The notes under the pieces are model-generated. The model saw only the letters and a program-made list of their open reading frames with translations, was not told the origin of the DNA and did no database searches. DNA of 64,000 nt from Hexactinellida sp. DTS-2022 (Eukaryota > Porifera > Hexactinellida). The position numbers and the translations under genes are program-made. Shown in pieces: positions 47,472 through 57,160 of this stretch (position 1 is its first letter; every line of letters begins with the position of its first letter). The stretch is taken from the NCBI GenBank assembly GCA_028753945.1, contig JAPNXP010000002.1:3906001-3970000 (forward strand). The letters are read 5' to 3'.

Positions 47472-47881
47472 TTAATTTCTTTTTTAATTTCCTACCAAAA
47501 GTGACCTCAATGGTGAAATTTTCGGAATTTTTTTCGGATTCGTCATCTTGCTATATTTTCGTACGATATATATCAAATATGGCCATTAAAAATATTTTTC
47601 CTTTAAACTCCTTTTTCAACTTTGATCACTTCCGCTTTCCCTTAATTAAAGCAGAATGTAATTAACATCCTCTATCATTTCCACCGCACGCTGGATGATT
47701 AAATAAGACTTCCAAGGAGACTGAGAGTTATACTGAAGACAAATAGACAGTCTGTAAAGCACTCGCAAACCAAAAACGTGTGGGGAGCTCTTTATGGCGT
47801 TTTTCTCAATATAATGTCAATCCCGGAGACAGCGGGCTACGGAAATTGTTTCTGACAAATTTAAGATAGTTTGAGGTTTAA

Positions 47882-48565
47882 CCGTAGACTGCCGGAGTGA
47901 TTTTCAGGAAAATAGCATACCCTGTAGTTCTTCGAATTTAATATTTAGAAACTAATAATTTGAAATCCAACAAGAGCACAATAATATATCAACATTCTAG
48001 AATTTTTGAAAAAATTTACTAAAGGATTTCAACAAAAAGTGATGTCACATACTTTCTCTTTAAATCGATATAACGCCGTTAACATTTAAGTGATCCTTTG
48101 TTTTTAAACTTGAATAATGACGACTATCTTATTAGTCATCAGATCTCAAAAATTGAACAAATCCGAATCACTAAACGAAAGTTACATCTTTTTTAAAAAA
48201 TCGGCAAATTTGTCTTTGATGAACCATGGATTACGAAAAATTACATATATTTGAGTTATATCTATCACAACTCTGTATTAGTCAAACCAAATATATAAAA
48301 TAGATATTATTTAGTCTAATATCTTCTTTCTGGTATTTCTACGGTGAAATTATAACATTTATAATTTAGAAAAGCAAGTGGCGGGCAAGTGGAGCATTTC
48401 ACTTTTATGCTACGTCATCATAACAATTTCTGAAAATTTTGATTTTTTGAATGAAATCGATAGAGAGTACAAAACCATGTCTAAATCCCAATTTTCTTGA
48501 AATTTGAATTATTTGATCGACCTGTTTTGCTCCTGGCACAACGTGTATCAGTAGGCAGTCTACAG
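47882..48565 (-). mobile_element. TTAA-flanked element Z, copy 2 (inverted)
   Basis: Left CCGTAGACTGCC after TTAA (47878-47881), right GGCAGTCTACAG before TTAA (48566-48569). Inverted relative to copy 1 across a 402-bp spacer (47476-47877) in which I see no gene. Arms differ by scattered substitutions. Confidence 0.85.
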
Positions 48566-48569
48566 TTAA

Positions 48570-49250
48570 GGTTGCAGTATACTTTTAAGCACTTTTTCTA
48601 AAGTTTTTTGCAGATTTGAAAGATCTTTTTTGTTTTAGATTCCCTGCTGCGAGATCTATCCAAAGATGCAATAATATTCGACCTTGGTAACATGGAGAAA
48701 ATTTAAATTTTTTATAAACACACTTTCTTGGGATACACAAGTTTTTTCCTCTTAATGATTAAGACTTGTTTCCTGTTTTATTACATAGAGAAGCTTCTAA
48801 TATATCATGTGAATGTACAACTTCTTTTTGATTACTTATGAGTCCAATTTTTCATCAATAACAGTCGACATCACTTTTTTTATCATTAGGAAATATAATA
48901 TAATTAGAAAGAAAAGTCACAAATGAAATTCGCTACATAGACAAGATAGAACTAATTGAGAGCTGTCCAAAACCGTTGAGATTTTGTTTCTAGGTTGTAT
49001 ATGAAGGCAAAATGTGTTTCCCAAATTGACAAAAGTTGCGGCTGGAGATGGCGGTGTCAGAAAAAAATGAGCCCCTACAGGAGTGGCTTAGGTGGAGGTC
49101 ACAAAAAAGTCGGTATTATTAAAAGTTTTCTATATTTTTCTACAAAGTTTGGAATAGAGATGCGGCATAGGCTGTTCTATCCAGAAATGAAATAAAACCT
49201 ATAAGTGGCAAAATACCCGAAATTGGTAAATTTAAAGGTATACTGCAACC
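48570..49250 (+). mobile_element. TTAA-flanked element X, copy 1
   Basis: Left GGTTGCAGTATAC, right GTATACTGCAACC, with TTAA on both sides (48566-48569, 49251-49254) shared with neighbours. 681 bp. No plausible gene; a 66-codon frame beginning MYMKAKCVS is present identically in copy 2. Confidence 0.9.
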
Positions 49251-49254
49251 TTAA

Positions 49255-50129
49255 GGTTCAGGTATACTCTACAAAATGCCAAAATTTCGATAAATCCCAT
49301 ACTATGGTAAATCTCGTTTTTATTGCATTTTCGGATTGTGTGGATACCCATGTGGACTTTGACGAAAATTCAAAGAAAAATTCCAATTATTTCTCCAGTT
49401 TGACTCACTTCGAGTTTTGAAAGAAATATTGGGGTTCTGGTGTTGGTTGCCGGTTGCAGTATACCATGGAAACTTGATAATTTCGGGACATTGCCACATA
49501 TAGGTTTTATCTTATATTTGGATAGAACAGCATATATCGCATCTTAATTTCAAATATTATGGAAGAATATTGAAAACTCTCAATAATACAGACTTTTTAG
49601 TGTCCTCTACCTAAGCCACTGCGATAAGGGACACATTTTTTCAAACCTCGCTATCTCCAAACACAATTATTGCCATTGCGGAAGTCATATTATGACTCAT
49701 ATACCACCTAGAAACAAAATCTCAACGGTTTTGGACAGATCTCAATTAGTTCTATCATATGAGTGCAGCGATTTCATTTGTAACTTTTATTTTTATTTTA
49801 ATTTAATTTATTGATGATGAAAAAAGTGATCTCCACATTTATTGATGAAAAATTTGACTCATAAGTGATTAAAAGAATTCTTGCACTCATATGATAGTTT
49901 AGGAGTTTCTTAATGCAATGCAACAACAATCTACTCCTAATCATTAGCAGGAAAAAACCTATCCGTTCCGCAAAATACGATTTTATAGAAAAATTTTTTT
50001 TCACTGAGTTACCTAGATCGAATATTATTGCATTTTTGCCGGTTAGAAGATAAAGTAAAACCGCTGTAAAAAATTTAATTAATTCGGGTAAATAGTTTTG
50101 GTAGAAGTGCTCTAGAGTATACCTGAACC
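49255..50129. mobile_element. TTAA-flanked element Y
   Basis: Left GGTTCAGGTATACTC, right GAGTATACCTGAACC, with TTAA on both sides. The interior around 49450-49800 is a diverged inverted relative of element X (ggttgcagtatacc, aaaccgttgagattttg in complement). Confidence 0.85.
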
Positions 50130-50133
50130 TTAA

Positions 50134-50814
50134 GGTTGCAGTATACTTTTAAGCACTTTTTCTAAAGTTTTTTGCAGATTTGAAAGATCTTTTTTGTTTT
50201 AGATTCCCTGCTGCGAGATCTATCCAAAGATGCAATAATATTCGACCTTGGTAACATGGAGAAAATTTAAATTTTTTATAAACACACTTTCTTGGGATAC
50301 ACAAGTTTTTTCCTCTTAATGATTAAGACTTGTTTCCTGTTTTATTACATAGAGAAGCTTCTAATATATCATGTGAATGTACAACTTCTTTTTGATTACT
50401 TATGAGTCCAATTTTTCATCAATAACAGTCGACATCACTTTTTTTATCATTAGGAAATATAATATAATTAGAAAGAAAAGTCACAAATGAAATTCGCTAC
50501 ATAGACAAGATAGAACTAATTGAGAGCTGTCCAAAACCGTTGAGATTTTGTTTCTAGGTTGTATATGAAGGCAAAATGTGTTTCCCAAATTGACAAAAGT
50601 TGCGGCTGGAGATGGCGGTGTCAGAAAAAAATGAGCCCCTACAGGAGTGGCTTAGGTGGAGGTCACAAAAAAGTCGGTATTATTAAAAGTTTTCTATATT
50701 TTTCTACAAAGTTTGGAATAGAGATGCGGCATAGGCTGTTCTATCCAGAAATGAAATAAAACCTATAAGTGGCAAAATACCCGAAATTGGTAAATTTAAA
50801 GGTATACTGCAACC
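50134..50814 (+). mobile_element. TTAA-flanked element X, copy 2
   Basis: Same termini and same 681-bp length as copy 1, at a constant offset of 1564. By eye I found no difference between the two. TTAA at 50130-50133 and 50815-50818. Confidence 0.9.
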
Positions 50815-51040
50815 TTAAGCGGAGATCCCAATGAATCGAAAAATCATGTGAAGTAGTGATCTACCTGCGATTAAAAACATTCTTATTTGTAAACCTGCTA
50901 CAACAATTCCTCCAATGCCTGCGGACCTTTTATTTTTGTCAAACCCATAGTATGAGCATGAATATTCTGTGAATCGTTTGAAAAAATCCCGAAACCACAA
51001 GGTCATAAACTCCGGAAAATTTCGATTTAAGAAATATGTA

Positions 51041-51080
51041 CACTATCCGGAAAAAAGTATTTGAACAACAATATCATGAA
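51041..51080 (+). repeat. Single mariner-type end
   Basis: CACTATCCGGAAAAAAGTAT after TA (51039-51040), continuing ttgaacaacaatat, matches the left end of the MITE at 17216. No partner end is seen. Confidence 0.6.
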
Positions 51081-51164
51081 TTTATACATTTATGCAGATC
51101 TAGGATAATTTTACACAGCTTTTAGCATGGGTGTATGTGATGTTTAAACAAAAACAAAGGTCTT

Positions 51165-51285
51165 CAAAAGGGATACCGACATTTCGAGACGCGACAACTC
51201 GATACCGACAATTCGAGATGCCGACATTTCGAGATGCCGACATTTCGAGATGCGACATTTCGAGATGCGACATTTCGATACCAAA
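51165..51285. repeat. Minisatellite, ~16-bp unit
   Basis: Six to seven copies of gacatttcgagatgc with variants. Confidence 0.9.
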
Positions 51286-51444
51286 TCTGAAATCATACCA
51301 AAACAGTGAGAATTCGAAACAGTTGCTCATTAGAATAGTTGTTATTTAGTTGTAGTATCTCACATTTCGAATGATTTGATTTTGAATGATTTTCACATCA
51401 ACAATTTTTAAATGATTTTGATTTAAAATCAAAATCAATGAGTT

Positions 51445-51726
51445 ATGTCAAGGCCCGCCAGTGGCGGCGAGGCAGCGGCGGCGGAACAGCCTCAGCCTCA
51501 GCCAACTAGTATATCAGATGGCATCGAAGCGTTAAAGGATTGGGCAGAACAAAGGTTTGATGACAACTACCAATTTTGTTATGCAGAGGTACATTCCAGG
51601 CAGTTGATCTATTTCGACAGTGAAGATATAGAGGTACAGTCGAAATCGTTTTTTTGCCCCCCTAAATGCATGGAAAAGAGTCAAAAAATCCAGTATTTAT
51701 CATTATACAGTCCTAGGAGGTTATGA
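51445..51726 (+). CDS. Unidentified short ORF, possible first exon
   Basis: An ATG opens a frame with MSRPASGGEAAAAEQPQPQP, then ISDGIEALKDWAEQRFDDNY and QFCYAEVHSRQLIYFDSEDI. A good splice donor candidate (gag-gtacag) lies at about 51631, after which the frame loses protein-like character. A second short frame around 51842-51940 reads MDSYPPKKTKNAKEMPNEHE with a basic, nuclear-signal-like PPKKTK. The block is flanked on both sides by aaatgattttgattt-type sequence (51400-51440 and 52040-52090), suggesting it sits inside a transposon. Its local base composition is richer in GC than the surroundings. I recognise no family. Coding status is uncertain. Confidence 0.35.
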   Translation: MSRPASGGEAAAAEQPQPQPTSISDGIEALKDWAEQRFDDNYQFCYAEVHSRQLIYFDSEDIEVQSKSFFCPPKCMEKSQKIQYLSLYSPRRL

Positions 51727-52591
51727 AGAAACAAGGAGAAGCAAGGAGGTAAAATAAACCGGAGAGGCAAAAATAGTATCGGCAGAAAACCCGATTTCGT
51801 CTGTAGTAGCTGATTAGGAATAACAATCCCTTGAACAAATGATGGATTCGTACCCACCTAAAAAAACGAAGAACGCAAAGGAAATGCCTAATGAACATGA
51901 AGTGATCGAAGTGTTCTTAGAACCCAAGATCGAAAATTGAATTTGTTGATTAGTGAGCTTGACATCACATCTAACATACAAAACCCGGGTCGCATCCGTC
52001 TACTTTCCAAGAAAAAGGAGCATTTCCACAATGGTGGTTAAATCATTTTGATTCACCACAATATCATTAAAAATCAAAATAAAATCATTTCAAATTACTA
52101 TGATATAATTTGTTTTTTTTGTTACCCCTGAGTCCCGAAGATGTTCTTTTGCAGAATACTAATATGTACACAATAACAGATTTTTAAATAAATAATGAAA
52201 AAGGGTATACACGTTGTCTGAAACTGACAAACCAAGTTGCAATGATGATTTGAGAAAAAAGTTAGATCTTATTTTGTCAATCAATTTGGGTAAAATATTA
52301 CACCAATCGAGAAACAGAAATAAAATCGACCCAGGTCCATTGATTGTTTTCCAATCTAAACCCACAAAACAGTTGAGGCTGGCCTCGCCACTGGCTGTAT
52401 TACAGCAGAAAATATTCGGATTGATATGAAATTAAGCACTTTGATTAATTTACCATGTGGAATTCAAATATGCTTTCAGAATTAATATATGAATAACAAC
52501 AGGTTACTTATTTAGCTGGGGTATAGGTACAATCCATTACTACTTTGGCCTGGGATAATAAGTATAACCTGTCACTTATTTTGGCAAGAGT

Positions 52592-55161
52592 CAGTGGCGG
52601 AGACACGGTGGGGCCAGATGGGGCCATGGCCCCATTATTTTATGAGTTGCTATTCGTTTGCCATAAAATATTACCCAGTTTATATATTTTCTTCAATTTT
52701 ATTGTCCAATTTAAATATTAGTGGTAATCATGCATAGATTCTTTACTAAAACACCAGTCGCCCCCCACACTCAGTATCTGGCGATGTCAGCGAATTCTAC
52801 ACTTGCTAAGCGTGCCAGAGTAGATCCCTCCCCTACAGCTGACTTTATCAGGATTGATGGTGTCAGTCACATATCGCACAACCTCTCTGAGCCACATTCT
52901 CAACCAGTTCTAAAAGACAACCCTAAGCGGGTCTTTGGCGCAAGATCTCCGTGTTTCTACAAGGAGAGGTACAGGGGAAGAGCTTGGCTCGAGTATTCCA
53001 TCTCTTCTGACTCAGAATTTGTTATTGCTGCCGAGCATACTCGAACAATTCTACCAGCGACCTGTGGACTAAGTTTGGATTCAACAACTGGAAAGGAGCT
53101 ATGGAAGAGAGCAAAGGATTTAAGTTACACGAGGCTTCCGATGCTCACATCGAAGCTTTTGTGAAGTGGTGTAGTTTCCAGGAGAGTGTGCGGAGTGGTA
53201 GTATCATCACAAAAATAGCGGAAATCTCGAGACAAGATATCTTGGATAACCGTCACTACATCAAGACTGTGGCCCAGGTCATCGTTCTCTGCAGCGTTCT
53301 GGATATGGGTCTGCGAGGTCACCGTGAGGGACGCCTCGAAGATTCTTCCGGAGATTCTGTGGAACTCGATTTTAACTGCGGAAATCGCAATAGAGCCAAC
53401 TTCCTTGAGATCCTCTCGTCCTACGCTATCCATGATCCTATCATAAAGAGGAAGCTCATGAGCGATTCATGTCATGCACAGTACGCTCATCATTCCATCC
53501 ATGACCAGCTGCACTCCCTACTAGCAAAGTCTGTCCGTACCGACATACTTTCCAATCTGAAGTCAGCGAAATATTTCGCCATCATGTGCGATGAAACGAA
53601 AGATGTCGGAAAAGAAGAGCAGCTATCCATTTGTTTGCGTTATGTTGATTGTGGAGTCCTTCATGAGGACTTTTACAACTTCGTGAAGGCAGATGGTTTG
53701 GATAGTCGATCAGTCATGGCAGTTCTGAAGGAGCAGCTTGATGGCATGGGAGTGGATTCGGCGAGTCATCTGGTAGCCCAGTGCTATGATGGCGCAAGTG
53801 TTATGTCTGGCAGCCTGGGAGGACTACAAGCGCTCATGCGCGAGTCCATTTGTCCCTTGGCAATTTATGTGCATTGCTGGGCACATCGATTGAACCTCGT
53901 TGTCGTTTCTTGCGTAAGCGGAATCGACATAGCGGCAAGGTTCTTCGAGAATATGCAGACGCTCTACACATTCTTCTCTGCTAGTATGCCTCATGACTAT
54001 TTCCACGCTACACAAAAGGACTTACGTAGAACATAGAGGAATGAAAGCACTGATCGTGAAGGAGTTGAAGTCTCTATCCAAGACGAGGTGGTGTAGTCAG
54101 GCTGAAGCGTGTGATGCTGTAGTGGCCAACCTGGGAAGTGTGATCAAGTCTGTGGAACATTTTGCAGATGATGACTACCGTGAAAGACGAGCTAATGCAC
54201 AAATCATTGTGGGTTTCATTGACACGGATTTCATAGTCTGTTTCGTACTCTTTCAGAATATTATGCGGAAGTGCAATATTGTAGCTAACTACCTGCAGAG
54301 TAGGGACATGGATACGAGCAAGGCTGTCGAACTCATCGACGCACTAAGAAAGTCATTATATTCTCCAGAGCTGTTTGAAGATATTTGGCAGAATGCAACA
54401 ACGCTGACGAATGCCCACGAGATCGCCGCTCTCCTTGAGTTAGCCGCTGCCGGTGCAGGAAAGATACCAACCAATACACGTGGACCAGAAAAGACAACAA
54501 AGAGAAATCGTTTTCCAATGTTGTGAATGTTTTTGTGGATGAACTCAACAAAGTTTTGATGGTTCCGTCTGCGATCTACTTCGTTCGATGGCTTCGCTAA
54601 TCCCGCCATCTTCACATTTTCTCGACATTGACAATCTAAAGCCTTTCGCGAGAGACTATGCCCTGGACGAAAAATTGCTAAAAGTGAGATAGATGTCTTT
54701 TCTGCGCAGTACCGAATAGTTGATCCTAGTTGTAAGTCGTTGCTTGACATGTTGCACTTCCTTGAGCTCTATAAAACATGTTACGCTCAACTCAACAAGG
54801 CCATGGCGATTTCAGCAACGATTCAGGTGACAACAGCAGAAAACGAGAGATCTTTTAGTTGCCTGAAAAGGACAAAGACGTATCTGCGCAGTGTCATGAA
54901 CCACGAACGTCTTGGAGACCTTGGTACTCTCTCTATAACAGAGGAAGAGCTTCCAATATCGACCTCGAGGATATAGTTGATAGCTTCTCAAGTCTCTCAG
55001 AAAGGAGAATAGTCTTGAATTAGATTGTGATTATAGTAGATAGTCATAAGTGAACTAGTCATATATTTTAAATACTGAAGTTGTTTGATAAATTGGCCCC
55101 ACCCAAGTTTTATCTGACCTCGAATGGTCCCACCGCGCTTTTCACTCTAGCGCCGCTACTG
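52592..55161 (+). mobile_element. hAT element (ZMYM1/DUF4371 type), complete but decayed
   Basis: Left CAGTGGCGGAGACACGGTGG, right complement of CAGTAGCGGCGCTAGAGTG. It encloses the transposase relic. No matching 8-bp flanks could be read (gcaagagt against ttcttgag), so the duplication has decayed or an end is slightly off. Confidence 0.8.
52730..54976 (+). pseudogene. hAT transposase relic, TTF finger + DUF4371 + hAT C-terminus
   Basis: An RNase H-like transposase of the hAT group whose relatives include ZMYM1-like proteins. The ATG at 52730 gives MHRFFTKTP, a typical start. A TTF-type zinc-finger region follows: YRGRAWLEYS and, after a frameshift near 53060, FGFNNWKGAMEESKGFKLHE. The DUF4371 core (53101-54036) has YFAIMCDETKDVGKEEQLSI with the first catalytic Asp, CYDGASVMSG with the second, and YVHCWAHRLNLVV. 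A further shift near 54000 leads to LSKTRWCSQAEACDAVV. The C-terminal dimerisation region (54740-54976) has ENERSFSCLKRTKTYL and MNHERL. There are at least two frameshifts, plus stops at 54524-54526 and in the region up to 54740. Codon use is visibly more GC-rich than the surroundings. It cannot make a full protein. Confidence 0.92.
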
Positions 55162-55480
55162 TTCTTGAGTATAGTGGGGCCTTAAGTTGGTATTCACTAA
55201 ACAAAACTTACGCAAAAACTAAGAATTTGCTTAACTTATGCAAATTCGTAGAATTTGCGAAATTTTTTCTTAACTCTGACTAAAACTTAAGTTATACCGG
55301 ACGTTGACTTAACTGTTATTTATTTCAAACTTATCACTAACTTCAACTAACGAACAAATACAATGTAAACACCGGATATATAAATAACAATTTAGCAATA
55401 ATTACATAATTGCATTCTTAAGGATGCTTAGGGTGAAAAATGTATTAGCGGTATGGGTGGTTTTAGCGTCTTTGTAGATA
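55162..55480. other. Non-coding stretch
   Basis: AT-rich; no gene recognised. Confidence 0.5.
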
Positions 55481-55484
55481 TTAA

Positions 55485-56355
55485 GGAGATAGAGGCTCAA
55501 ATTTTAGACACCCGATAACCCCCGATTATTATCGCGTTTTTGGACAGTACAAGTTATTCTAAGAAGGACGTAGATACTCAGAATTTCAAAAATCGAAAAA
55601 TTTGAACTAGTTATTAATAGTCAAAGTTTAGCCTAATAGTGAATCCATACTAGATAATGTAAGAGCTAGCAATTTACTCTATTAGGCGCAAGTTCTGTAA
55701 TAGTGCTAATTTAACTATTTACTATTAGTTACATCAGATCCGCCACGTACATTTGTCAGAATCAATTTAATTATTTTTTTCTATAGATTTTCAAATAATT
55801 GCTCAATTTTTACCAATATTTGGCTCTGATTAATTATTAACTCTATAACTTTGTATTACAGTTGAAAATCGACGCGGCGGATCTGGTAGCTCTACTAATA
55901 AGGATCATTTTTGAGGGAGATCTTTTGTCTCTCCGACTTAAACTTTTTGAGATATCACCTACATAATCAAGGTCACTCGCCGGAAATTCTTACGGAATGT
56001 ATTTGTACAAAATGGCGGTGATTTTGACCTTTAGTGACGTCAAAAAGGTCAAAAGAATGTCCGAATCAAATTTTTCTTTCTGATTTGGATAGATAGCATG
56101 TAAATGTATAACTAGAAGTGGCTAAACTAAATTAATCCTTTTTTCATTAATTTACAATAATAGACTATTCTATAGCCATATTATTCTATAAGACGACGAT
56201 TTGGACCTTTGGTGGGGTCAAAAATGTAAAAAAATTGTCCGAATCGAATTTTTCTTTCGGAAGTGGATAGATAGTGTATCAAAGTATAGTTGGAATGCTT
56301 CAACAAGAATTTTTGCATTATCTAATAATAGATATCAATTTGAGCCTCTATCTCC
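55485..56355. mobile_element. TTAA-flanked element, GGAGATAGAGGCTC termini
   Basis: Left GGAGATAGAGGCTCAAATT after TTAA (55481-55484), right complement before TTAA (56356-56359). About 870 bp. The repeated segment gtccgaatcnaatttttctt occurs twice inside. No gene. Confidence 0.88.
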
Positions 56356-56359
56356 TTAA

Positions 56360-56762
56360 AGTGTAATTCTCCAATCTGTTCTGTAATTGCATAACTAAGC
56401 ATAAAATTTATACAGCATGTCTAAGTCCAAATTATTTTTCGAGCAGCATTAAATTCTAAAGGAAATGCCTCCCCATGGTGGTAATACTGTTTTATTAGAT
56501 TTCACTGAATTAAATCTTATAAAGTATATTCTTTATAGCTCCAAAAATTTGTATGATTGATCAGTACTATTAGCACAAGGTTTGCTTAGCTCACAAGACG
56601 CCTATCCCAAGTTTAACCATTTCTTAACCTACAAATCCTAAAATTCGTCAAAAAAGAGGCCAGAAAGTGGGATCTTTGCTCCTTGCTTGGTCTCCACTCA
56701 GACACTAATCGTTTGTTTGCTTCAATGAGCTTGCAAAATGATCTTTATACTATTAAGAACTA
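56360..56762. other. Non-coding stretch
   Basis: No gene recognised. Confidence 0.5.
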
Positions 56763-56764
56763 TA

Positions 56765-56864
56765 CAGGTAAACCTCCCAAAGCGGCACCTCCGAGTAGCG
56801 GCAACCTCCGAGAAGCGGCACAAAATCATTCACCCGATGGGTGCCGCTTTGGGAGGTTTACCTG
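56765..56864. mobile_element. 100-bp palindromic pogo-type MITE
   Basis: Left CAGGTAAACCTCCCAAAGCG, right exact complement, flanked by TA (56763-56764, 56865-56866). Nearly the whole element is two inverted arms. Confidence 0.9.
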
Positions 56865-57029
56865 TATATGAATTTTTGAAAGCAATCCCTTATGAACTTT
56901 ATTAGATAAAATTCGAGTTATGTAAAAAAAAACAATAATTGAGTAATTGAAGGCTGAAGTTTTTTGATTGTAAAATGCATATGTGCTATAAAATTTGTCA
57001 GTATTACAACCGGATTTAGTTTCAATATA

Positions 57030-57160
57030 CAGTAATACCTCGTTTTACGCGGTTTTTTTTACGCGTTTTCGTTTTACGCGGAACAATTTTTTATGGCCAA
57101 AACTTTTTTACGCGAACCTCAACTCGTTTACGTGGTTTATCTATGATTTTCATACAATTA
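57030..57160 (+). repeat. Pogo-like terminal segment abutting the RAG1-like relic
   Basis: CAGTAATACCTCGTTTTACG after TA (57028-57029), then ttacgcgg repeats, ending tttcatacaatta. It matches 44249-44410 in inverse orientation. The RAG1-like reading frame begins at its inner border. Confidence 0.8.

Noticed and set aside
48567..50818. LTR retrotransposon with identical 681-bp LTRs
   Set aside because: Each direct repeat has its own inverted termini and TTAA flanks, there is no TG...CA, primer-binding site or polypurine tract, and the middle also has its own TTAA-flanked inverted termini.
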